From Bryobacteraceae bacterium (GTDB taxonomy: Bacteria; Acidobacteriota; Terriglobia; Bryobacterales; Bryobacteraceae), in the NCBI GenBank assembly GCA_025350445.1, contig JANXXV010000381.1, forward strand, positions 1 to 27,013: a stretch of 27,013 nt of DNA, written 5' to 3'. Positions within the stretch are counted from its first letter, which is position 1. Each line of letters opens with the position of its first letter. The notes under the pieces are model-generated. The model was not told where the DNA came from. It did no database searches and worked only from the letters and a program-made list of their open reading frames with translations. This document shows, piece after piece, positions 1-7,400 of this stretch. The position numbers and the translations under genes are program-made.

Positions 1-744
1 GGCGTGTTCTATGAGCACGGTCACCGTATGATCGCCTCGCTGGTGGGTTTCCTCACCGTCATTATGGCCGTCTGGCTATGGCGGGTTGAGGACCGGCGCT
101 GGATGCGCTATCTGGGTCTTGGCGCGCTGGGCGCCGTCGTCGTGCAGGGCGTACTGGGCGGGATGACCGTCAAGTACATGCTGCCGAAGCCGGTCAGCAT
201 CAGCCACGCTTGCCTGGCGCAACTGTTCTTTTCCACTACGGTCGCCATCGCGATCTTTACTTCGCCGTCGTGGAAACGCGGCCCCACGGTTGTGGAAGAT
301 TCCGGCTGGCCTTCAATGCGGACGCTGGCGTTATCGGCTCCAGTATTGGTCCTGGTGCAACTGGCGCTGGGGGCGGGATACCGGCATCGGGCGTTCACGG
401 TGATGCCCCACGTGATGGGAGCCATTTTCGTCACCGGGTTTCTGATCACCGTGGCGGTGTTTGTACTGGCGCAGTTCGGCTCGCATTCGATACTGAACCG
501 GACCGCATGGGGGTTGATGGGAATCACCATCGTGCAAGTGGTCCTGGGCATCGTGACTTATCTGGCGCGGCTCGCGGGCGTGGAGAGCGCGGTTCCACCG
601 CCGTCCACCGTGGTGCTGACCATTCTGCATGTGGCCACCGGCGCGTTAACCATGGCCTGCGCGGTGGCTCTGGCTATTCAGGTTCGCCGCAATGTTCGCC
701 CGCAGGCGAAGCTGGCTGCAAGCAGTCTGCCGGCGGTTTCCTGA
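1..744 (+). CDS. ctaA: Heme A synthase (COX15/CtaA family), 5'-truncated by the window edge
   Basis: This membrane enzyme oxidises the C8 methyl of heme O to a formyl group, giving heme A for aa3-type oxidases. The frame is open from base 1, so the first transmembrane segment and true start lie outside the window; 247 residues remain. The conserved E-x-x-H-R at fragment residues 5-9 (EHGHR), and histidines at 69 (SISHA), 129 and 137 (HRAFTVMPH) and 210 (ILHVATG) match the paired heme-ligand histidines of the family, each lying in or beside a hydrophobic helix. About seven helices are visible. Its stop TGA overlaps the ATG of the next gene (TGATG), which implies translational coupling. The identification rests on the histidine pattern and on its neighbours, which act in the same pathway. 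Confidence 0.93.
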   Translation, partial: GVFYEHGHRMIASLVGFLTVIMAVWLWRVEDRRWMRYLGLGALGAVVVQGVLGGMTVKYMLPKPVSISHACLAQLFFSTTVAIAIFTSPSWKRGPTVVEDSGWPSMRTLALSAPVLVLVQLALGAGYRHRAFTVMPHVMGAIFVTGFLITVAVFVLAQFGSHSILNRTAWGLMGITIVQVVLGIVTYLARLAGVESAVPPPSTVVLTILHVATGALTMACAVALAIQVRRNVRPQAKLAASSLPAVS

Positions 745-1598
745 TGCTTATCGACTACATTCAGCTGACCAAACCGCGCATCACCTGGCTTATTTTAATG
801 AGCACCGGAGTGGGTTATTTCTTTGGCGCGCTGGACAGTTGGACGTGGATGGTTTTGCTGCATACCTTGCTGGGGACGGCGTTCATCGCCTCCGGAACGG
901 CGGCTCTGAACCAGTGGTGGGAGCGCGAGGCGGATAAGAAGATGGTCCGGACGCAGAACCGGCCGCTTCCCGCGGAGCGCCTGCATCCCACGCGCGCACT
1001 GATTTTTGCGATCGTTCTGTCGGTCATTGGGTTTGCGGAACTCAGCCTGGGAGCGAATCTGCTCACCGGCTTGCTGGGGCTGTTCACGCTGGCCAGCTAT
1101 CTGTTTGTTTACACGCCGCTGAAGCAGCGGACGCCGCACTCCACAACAATTGGCGCTATTCCAGGGGCGATGCCTCCGCTTATCGGCTACGCAGCCGCGC
1201 ACGGAACGCTTACGGCGCAAGGCTGGGCACTGTTCGCCATCCTGTTCCTGTGGCAGTTCCCGCATTTCTACGCCATCGCCTGGATGTATAAAGACGACTA
1301 TTCGAAAGCCGGTATCAAGATGCTGCCGGTGGTGGACCCAAGCGGCGATTCCACGGTGCGGCAGATTCTGTTTTACTCGCTGGCGTTGATCCCCATTAGC
1401 CTGTTGCCGCGCTACCTTGGCATGTCCGGCAACGTTTATCTGGTGGGTGCGTTGATTCTGGGAGCCAGCTACTTCTATTCGGGCGTATTGGTGGCGCGCG
1501 AACTCAATCGGACGCAGGCACGACGCGTGCTGCTTGCCTCCATCATTTACCTGCCCGTGCTCTACGGGCTGATGATGGCAGACCGCGTCAGCTTGTGA
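744..1598 (+). CDS. ctaB: Protoheme IX farnesyltransferase (heme O synthase)
   Basis: This UbiA-superfamily prenyltransferase transfers farnesyl from farnesyl diphosphate to the heme vinyl group, making heme O, the substrate of the gene before it. The 284-residue product has the usual length and about nine hydrophobic helices. The first Asp-rich diphosphate/Mg site is N56-Q-W-W-E-R-E-A-D64 followed by RTQNRPLP (69-76); the YTPLKQR stretch plus the G-A-I-P-G-A-M-P-P-L-I-G-Y motif are family hallmarks. The ATG at 744 is chosen because the protein then begins with the standard IQLTKPRITW helix; the open frame runs further upstream but only antisense to sense inside ctaA. It overlaps ctaA by one base and the next gene by four (GTGA). 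Confidence 0.96.
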   Translation: MLIDYIQLTKPRITWLILMSTGVGYFFGALDSWTWMVLLHTLLGTAFIASGTAALNQWWEREADKKMVRTQNRPLPAERLHPTRALIFAIVLSVIGFAELSLGANLLTGLLGLFTLASYLFVYTPLKQRTPHSTTIGAIPGAMPPLIGYAAAHGTLTAQGWALFAILFLWQFPHFYAIAWMYKDDYSKAGIKMLPVVDPSGDSTVRQILFYSLALIPISLLPRYLGMSGNVYLVGALILGASYFYSGVLVARELNRTQARRVLLASIIYLPVLYGLMMADRVSL

Positions 1599-2149
1599 AC
1601 AAGGCGCTGGTGTTCGCAGCCGTGCTGCTGACCGGGTGCTGGCGCAAATCGCCGCTGACGCCGTACGGTTCCGTCCCTGAGTTTGTTCTGACCGATCAAA
1701 CGGGACAACTCTTTCGCAGCGCGCAGATCTTGAGCGGCCACGTCTGGCTGGCGAACTTCATTTTCACCAACTGTATGGGCCCTTGCCCACGGATGACCAG
1801 CCAGATGAAACAGGTGATTGCCAAGGCCAACGGCGGGGCCGATCTGCACGTGGTCACCTTCACCATCGATCCGGATCGAGACACGCCTGAGGTGATGGCC
1901 GCTTATGCGAAGCGCTTCCAGGCCGATCCGAAAAACTGGCACTTTCTCACCGGCCCGCGAGCGGACTTACGGAAGCTAAGCTGGGACACATTTCATCTTA
2001 GCGACGTGGATGGCGCGCTGGAGCACAGTACGCGGTTCGTGCTGATTGACGGCAAGGGCCGGATCCGCGGCTATTACGAAACTTCCGATTCGGAAAGCAT
2101 CGCGACGCTATTGGACGACATCCAGATAGTGACAAAGGAAACGCCTTGA
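1595..2149 (+). CDS. SCO1/SenC family copper chaperone lipoprotein for cytochrome oxidase CuA assembly
   Basis: This thioredoxin-fold protein delivers copper to, or reduces the cysteines of, the CuA site of cytochrome c oxidase subunit II. The 184-residue protein starts at GTG 1595, which overlaps the ctaB stop. Residues 1-15 form a lipoprotein signal with lipobox L-L-T-G-C15, so it is probably anchored on the outer face of the cytoplasmic membrane. The copper-binding C60-M-G-P-C64 sits after the beta strand ANFIFTN, and the third ligand is H144 in the E-H-S-T-R-F motif; the DPDRDTP loop at 92-98 is also typical. All three Cu ligands are present, so it should be functional. Its place between heme O synthase and a DUF420 gene fits oxidase maturation. 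Confidence 0.94.
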   Translation: MNKALVFAAVLLTGCWRKSPLTPYGSVPEFVLTDQTGQLFRSAQILSGHVWLANFIFTNCMGPCPRMTSQMKQVIAKANGGADLHVVTFTIDPDRDTPEVMAAYAKRFQADPKNWHFLTGPRADLRKLSWDTFHLSDVDGALEHSTRFVLIDGKGRIRGYYETSDSESIATLLDDIQIVTKETP

Positions 2150-2562
2150 TTCCAGTTCACGATCTGCCGGCGGTAAACGCTACCCTGAATGCCATCGCCG
2201 CGATTCTGCTGGTTTGGGGCTATACGCTGATCCGGCGCAAGCGCGTGCAACAGCACCGGCGCGTGATGATAAGCGCGTTCGGCGTGTCCATCGTGTTCCT
2301 GATCTGTTACGTGATTTACCATGCGCAGGTGGGCTCGGTGCCTTATCCGAAGACCAAGCCGTTCCGCACATTCTACCTGGCTCTTTTGTTTACTCATGTG
2401 GTTTTGGCGGCTACGGTTCCCGTGCTGGCTTCGATCACGCTGTATCGGGGCTGGAAGGGAGACTACGCGCGGCACCGGCGCATTGCGCGATGGACTTTTC
2501 CCATTTGGCTGTACGTGAGCGTAACCGGGGTGATTGTGTACGTTATGCTTTACCGGTTTTAG
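2146..2562 (+). CDS. DUF420 (CtaM/YozB-like) membrane protein
   Basis: This 138-residue, four-helix membrane protein belongs to the DUF420 family. The Bacillus and Staphylococcus member, CtaM/YozB, is needed for active aa3/caa3 oxidase; a similar role here is inferred from the operon. Hydrophobic segments are at about 8-28, 42-60, 78-100 and 117-136, separated by basic loops (RRKRVQQHRR, GDYARHRRIAR). Histidines in the H-R-R-V-M, Y-H-A-Q and T-H-V-V contexts are the family's conserved ones. The only fitting start is TTG 2146, which overlaps the SCO stop by four bases, the same stop/start arrangement used throughout the operon. It ends three bases before the convergent 2H phosphoesterase gene, with no terminator hairpin between them. 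Confidence 0.88.
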   Translation: MIPVHDLPAVNATLNAIAAILLVWGYTLIRRKRVQQHRRVMISAFGVSIVFLICYVIYHAQVGSVPYPKTKPFRTFYLALLFTHVVLAATVPVLASITLYRGWKGDYARHRRIARWTFPIWLYVSVTGVIVYVMLYRF

Positions 2563-2565
2563 AAT

Positions 2566-3129
2566 CTAGCGCCGGGCACGAACGGCCGTAAGATCGAATT
2601 GCGCCAAATCGATCCAATTGCTTCCGCCTCTGTTCTGAACGAACGTCAGCGAATCCACGACAAACGTGCGTGCCAAGGCTGATTCCCGCCAGCGCCGGGT
2701 GGCTAGCTCTAACACTTGCGGCACGGTTGCTGGATCCAGATCCTGCGCCAGTGTTACGTGCGGGTGGTACGGGAATTTCTCGTCGAACTCCAGACCTTCC
2801 ACGGCGAGCGCCGCGTGCATAGCGGCTAACTCCGTCCCGCCCTGGTCCAGCGCGGCGTAAATTACATTCGACTTCTGGAAAATCTGGACGCCGGTAAAAC
2901 CGACCTGAAAAGAGCCAAACCGGTCAAGACGGTCTTCGATTGTTCGACGGTTGGCCTGGAGATCGGCTGTAGTCGGTCGCGGGGGCAGTATGGTTACGTG
3001 CGCGTGCGGCTTACAGCCTGCCACAAGTTCTTCTCTCAGACGGTCGAGGAATTCGCCCAGAGTACCGGGGATGTAGCTGACCAGGGCGAACAGATTGATT
3101 CGATCCGCATCGATCGGATCGACGATCAT
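2566..3129 (-). CDS. 2H phosphoesterase / 2'-5' RNA ligase-like protein
   Basis: Members of the 2H superfamily open 2',3'-cyclic nucleotide phosphates or join or cleave 2'-5' linkages. The 187-residue product has two H-x-T motifs, H44-V-T46 (PHAHVTILPP) and H124-V-T126 (YHPHVTLAQ), spaced as expected for the bilobed active site. ATG 3129 is preferred to an upstream TTG at 3165 because GGAG lies eight bases ahead of it. It is the last of three minus-strand genes after the patatin-like and 107-residue genes, 67 bases downstream of the latter. The biological substrate (RNA ends, cyclic nucleotides or another phosphodiester) cannot be read from the sequence. Confidence 0.88.
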   Translation of the reverse strand: MIVDPIDADRINLFALVSYIPGTLGEFLDRLREELVAGCKPHAHVTILPPRPTTADLQANRRTIEDRLDRFGSFQVGFTGVQIFQKSNVIYAALDQGGTELAAMHAALAVEGLEFDEKFPYHPHVTLAQDLDPATVPQVLELATRRWRESALARTFVVDSLTFVQNRGGSNWIDLAQFDLTAVRARR

Positions 3130-3152
3130 ACTTCCAACTCCAGGGCTTCTGA

Positions 3153-3180
3153 GGAACCGGCGCAAAACGGACCCGGTTCC
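3153..3180 (-). repeat. Perfect 8-bp inverted repeat between two minus-strand genes
   Basis: GGAACCGG at 3153-3160 pairs perfectly with CCGGTTCC at 3173-3180 around a 12-base loop. It lies in the gap between the 107-residue gene and the 2H phosphoesterase gene. No run of T follows on the minus strand, so a simple intrinsic terminator is unlikely; an attenuating or RNA-processing hairpin is possible. Confidence 0.45.
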
Positions 3181-3196
3181 GGCGGCCTTTGCGCTT

Positions 3197-3520
3197 TTAA
3201 TGAGACGAAGGCGGGCCCGACGCTAACGGCACTGCTTCTAAACCACTCTTTACTTCCGGCATGATCCATTGTGCTTCTTCAAATCCGACATACTTATAGA
3301 TGCGGAGTTCACCGCCCTCGACTTCTAATATATCGCCAACTTGCAGGGCCGTGCCGGTGTCTTTCAATTGCATCCAGACGGCGTAGACCCCCTGGGCCTC
3401 TACCGAGTGGACCAACTCGTAGTCCTTCGGCTTTACCGCAGTGACGCCGATGGTGTGCGGCGCCCAGCGAAACTGCTGGCGGACGTTGTCCTTCATGCGA
3501 TAAATACGATAGGCCGCCAT
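3197..3520 (-). CDS. Conserved-looking hypothetical protein, 107 residues
   Basis: I do not recognise a family. The protein is soluble, mixed alpha/beta in appearance, with an N-terminal basic and aromatic stretch (YRIYRMKDNVRQQFRW), a central hydrophobic-strand pattern (GVYAVWMQLKD, LQVGDILEVEGGELRIYKYVGFEEAQW) and a short proline/serine-rich tail. It has no signal peptide, membrane segment or cysteine. The start at ATG 3520 is chosen over a GTG at 3541 because AGGGGGAG lies eight bases upstream. It sits 30 bases after the patatin-like gene and 67 bases before the 2H phosphoesterase gene, so co-transcription is likely. The GDILEVEGGELRIYKY segment could be a small beta-barrel, but that is only a guess. 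Confidence 0.72.
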   Translation of the reverse strand: MAAYRIYRMKDNVRQQFRWAPHTIGVTAVKPKDYELVHSVEAQGVYAVWMQLKDTGTALQVGDILEVEGGELRIYKYVGFEEAQWIMPEVKSGLEAVPLASGPPSSH

Positions 3521-3550
3521 CGGAAGCTCCCCCTGGTGCAACTGGATCGA

Positions 3551-4321
3551 CTAAACACGCTCAAAACATTCTACAACTAAATGTTTTAAGTTGTTAGCAT
3601 CTTTTTTGCCCATCGAGATCCAGCGCTCGGCATTCGGGCGGCTCCAGTAGACGGTATCCCTGCCCGTCCCAAGCGGGGCGGCCGGGCTTATGTCTACAAT
3701 CTCCACCTGGCCAAGCGGACTCCGGCGCTGTCCGCTGTAGAGCCGCGCCGCTGCCGCGGCGGCACGGACCACTAAGGGCCGATGCTTCAAGACGTTCACG
3801 CAAATTATGCGCGTTGCCCCCATCTCGACGGCATCCATCACAGGCAGTGGATCGGCCAGTCCGCCGTCTCCATACATCACACCGCCGATCTGCTGTTGGC
3901 GAAGGAAAAGGGGAACGGCGCAGGAAGCCGCGAGATGCTGCCAGGAGAGGCCCGGGGATTCAAAGCGTACGCGCTTCATGGTCCGCATCTCAGTGGCTAC
4001 CAAAGCGTAGCGGATGCGCGGGGAACAGCTTTGGTGTATCCGTTGCATCCAGCCCTCCGGAAGATCCGGGTGGATGATGCCGTCGGAGAGCCTTTTCGGA
4101 TAACGCCACGCCACTTGAGAGCCGGACCCCAGGTCGAGCCAGTTCCGTTCCAGGGTTTCGCCGGAACAGCCGCCGGCGATCAGCCAGCCGTTCAGCGATC
4201 CGATAGACGTGCCGACTACCATGTCGAGTTGGAGGGTATCGTGAAGCGCGGCCCAAACGCCAGCCTGATATGCACCGAACATTCCGCCCCCGGAAAGCAC
4301 TAGCGCGGTTACTTTTCGCAT
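3551..4321 (-). CDS. Patatin-like phospholipase (RssA/YchK type)
   Basis: This is a predicted cytoplasmic or membrane-associated serine lipid hydrolase with a Ser-Asp dyad. The 256-residue product opens with the oxyanion-hole glycine motif G11-G-G-M-F-G-A-Y-Q-A-G21, has the nucleophile elbow G37-T-S39-I-G41 and the catalytic D152-G-G154 (YGDGGLADPLPV). The length is typical of compact bacterial patatins. ATG 4321 is preferred to an upstream start at 4411 because GAAGG lies directly upstream and the family begins right at the glycine strand. It is the first gene of a probable three-gene minus-strand operon and is divergent from the macroglobulin gene. All catalytic residues are intact. The natural lipid substrate is unknown. 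Confidence 0.93.
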   Translation of the reverse strand: MRKVTALVLSGGGMFGAYQAGVWAALHDTLQLDMVVGTSIGSLNGWLIAGGCSGETLERNWLDLGSGSQVAWRYPKRLSDGIIHPDLPEGWMQRIHQSCSPRIRYALVATEMRTMKRVRFESPGLSWQHLAASCAVPLFLRQQQIGGVMYGDGGLADPLPVMDAVEMGATRIICVNVLKHRPLVVRAAAAAARLYSGQRRSPLGQVEIVDISPAAPLGTGRDTVYWSRPNAERWISMGKKDANNLKHLVVECFERV

Positions 4322-4430
4322 TACCTTCGATTGATGCACTTCATGATAGCGGCGTTGCCGAAATCCTTCCAGTGAAAGGAACCCGCGTGTGGCGGCATCC
4401 CTCAATGACATCGTACGACGCCGGGAACAT

Positions 4431-4452
4431 TTGGACCGCTTTTGTAGTCCAA
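4431..4452. promoter_or_regulatory. Inverted repeat in the divergent patatin/macroglobulin intergenic region
   Basis: TTGGAC at 4431-4436 and GTCCAA at 4447-4452 form a perfect 6-bp dyad separated by 10 bases, in the 168-base gap between two divergent starts and 37 bases upstream of the macroglobulin ATG. The spacing of about 16 bp between half-site centres suits a dimeric repressor or activator, or a short RNA hairpin in the leader. No protein can be assigned to it, and no convincing -35/-10 pair was seen beside it. Confidence 0.3.
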
Positions 4453-4489
4453 ACCTCCGGGCGAGGTCAACCTATTTCGGAGGTGCGAC

Positions 4490-7400
4490 ATGAGAGCACA
4501 CAGTAAAGTATCGGAACTCTGGTTTTTCTTCTTCGCCATAGCCCTGATTGCCGGCTGCGCGATGATGATGGAAACTTCCGAGCGCGTCCGCGCGGCAAAC
4601 GGCGAAACTGTTTCCGCCATTTACTCACATGCGGATTTGCAGGTGACGATTCCCTTCAAAGCGCCGCGGGCGGGTCGGGGGCAGTTGACGGTGGAAGTAT
4701 TGAATCCGGAAGACGAGGTTCTGGGGCATTCCAAACAGGCAGTGTCCGCCAGGGAAGGAAGCGGTGTTTGGCAGGCGAAACTTAAACTGGCGACAACTGT
4801 GGGTGTCGACGACTTGGTCTGGCATCGGCTGCGTTATCGATTTGCCTACATCGATCAGCGGGAACCGGTGTTGCAGGGCACCGAATCTATCTCGCGGATT
4901 CTGCGCACGCCGGTGATTCGCGTGCTTGGGCAGCAATCGTACCTGACCGGCGGACCGGCGGCGATCCGGGTTATCGTTAGCGATTCGCAGAGTGAGACAA
5001 TCTCCGGGCCGGGGTCTGTGCGCATCGATTTAGCGGCTCCGAATCAGAAGCCGCGGGTACTCTACACCGGGGCGCTGAACCGGCGGGGGACGGCGGAAGC
5101 GGACTTCCATTTTCCCGCCGGGCTGGCTGGCGCCTACGCGCTGCACTACGTTGTGGACACTGCTATCGGGTCCACGGAGCTTACGCAGCCGGTGCGGCTG
5201 GAAGACAAGGTGTCTATCCTGCTTACCACCGAAAAGCCCATGTACCAACCGGGGCAGACTATCCACGTGCGTGCGTTGGCTCTGGATCGCTCCACTCATG
5301 AGGCGGCGGCGGACCGCAAGCTGACCTTTGAGTTGGAGGATTCCCGGGGCAATAAGGTCTTCAAGAGGGTGACCCAGACGGGGAAGTTCGGAATTGCCGC
5401 AGCGGAATTTGGGCTGGCGGAGGAAGTGAACCTGGGCGCCTATCATCTTCGCGCGGTGATGGGCGATGCCGAAGCGGGTGCGCAAAATAGCGCTCAGATG
5501 GCATTGAATGTGGAGCGGTATGTGCTGCCTAAATTCAAAGTGGCTGTCGAGTTTTCAGGCAAAGCGAAGCACGGTTATCGTCCCGGCGATCGTGTTACCG
5601 GAATCGTACGCGCCAACTACTTTTTCGGAAAGCCGGTGGAGGGCGGGGAAATCACCGTGAAGGCTACGGGGATGGATGTGGCGCAGTTTGAGGCGGGATC
5701 GGTGCAAGGCAAAACGGATCATGAAGGCGCCTACCACTTTGATCTGCGGCTGCCGGCTTACTTTACCGGACGCCCGCTGAACCAGGGTGCGGCCCGGGTG
5801 TTGATTGAAGCCACGGTGAAAGATTCGGCCGGCCATGCGGAGACGCGCGGCCAACCGGTTGCGGTTAGCGAATCGCCGCTGATTGTGACGGCGGTTCCCG
5901 AGGGAGGCACGCTGATTCCTAATCTGGAGAACCAGGTGTTTGTGCTTACCTCCTACGCGGACGGGCAGCCGGCACGGGCCAGCATGAAGGTTCGTGCCGC
6001 GGGAAACGCAGAACAGACTGTTAACACGGATGCGGGTGGTGTTGCGGTGGTGCGGCTGAAGGCCGGTGCTGGAAGTGTGGCGCTCGCGATTGACGCGAAC
6101 GATACGGAAGGCAATCGCACGTCTGTTTCCGTGCCCTTGACTATCCGTGCCGGCGACGACCAGATACTGCTTCGCACTGAGCACGCGGTGTATCGCGCTG
6201 GAGACCGGATCGCGTTGAAAGTGTTCTCGACGAAGAGGCAGGGGAGCGCCTATGTGGATGTGGTCCGTGAAGGGCAAACGGTACTGACGCGCGACCTGGA
6301 TATTGTTAACGGCACGGCGGAGTTGGTCTTGACCGCTACGCCGGAGATGGCGGGCACGCTGGACTTCAACGCCTATCTTTTCGGGCGGGATGCGCGCCCG
6401 GTTGGCGATCATCGATTGTTGTTTGTGCAGCCGGCGGGTGAACTTAAGATTACGGCGGCGGCGGATTCTACAGTGTACAAGCCCGGCGGCGATGCCCGCA
6501 TCCGATTCCATGTGACGAACGGCCGGGGGGAAGGTGTGCAGGCTGCGCTGGGGTTGCAGGTGGTGGATGAAGCGGTGTTCGCGCTGGCGGAAAAGCAGCC
6601 GGGCTTTGCCAAGGTCTTTTTCTATCTGGAACAGGAAGCGATGAAGCCGCGGGTTGAAATTCACTCTATAGGGATGACTGATGTAGTAGAGCCGGTGGAA
6701 GCAGGGCAGGCGGAACAACGCGACCGGGCAGCGCGTGCATTATTTGCGGCGACGGAGATGGTGATCGCGAATAAGTTTGAGACCGAGGTTGGCCGCGTCA
6801 ACCCTCAGGCCAAGTGGGGAGAGTATTACGGGCGTTATCAGAACCGATTCCAGTCTCAGGTAGTCAAACTGGCGCAGAGTCTAAGCCGTGTGTATTCCGG
6901 CGGCGATCTTACCGCGGTAATGGGAAAGGTGAGCGGGCCGGAAGCGCGTGATTCGTGGAATAACGTTTTCCGTGTGGAGCATGCGCCTTGGGATGCGCAG
7001 AAGAAATACTACGTGGTTACGAGCGCGGGGCCGGATCAGCGCTTCGGCACTGGCGATGAGATGACTACCTATGTGGAAGTTAGAACCGGGAAGGCGGTCA
7101 ACTACCCCACCTTGCGTGCGATGGAGGTGGCTATTGAACATGATCGAGGCCCGGTGAATGGCCGTGCGGAGATCGTGGGATTCGTCTTCGATGCATCCCG
7201 CGCGGCGATACCCCGCGCCACCGTTACGGCGCGCGAAGTTGCCACGGGGACCACGCGCAGGGCCGCGGCGGGCGAGAACGGGCAGTTCAATCTAGCCGGG
7301 CTTCCGCCTGGGGAATACGATGTCCGGGTGGAGTCCGCGGGATTCAGGTCCGGCTCGACGCGCGTTAAGTTGGAGCCGAGGGATCGTGCGAACGTGTCCG

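Noticed and set aside
210..743. Upstream extension of the ctaB frame
   Set aside because: The Gly/Arg-rich translation overlaps all of ctaA; the real protein starts at ATG 744 with the conserved first helix.
3563..3587. AAAACATT/AATGTTTT inverted repeat near the patatin-like gene end
   Set aside because: It lies within the last codons of the gene and has no T tract after it; chance in AT-rich coding sequence is as likely.
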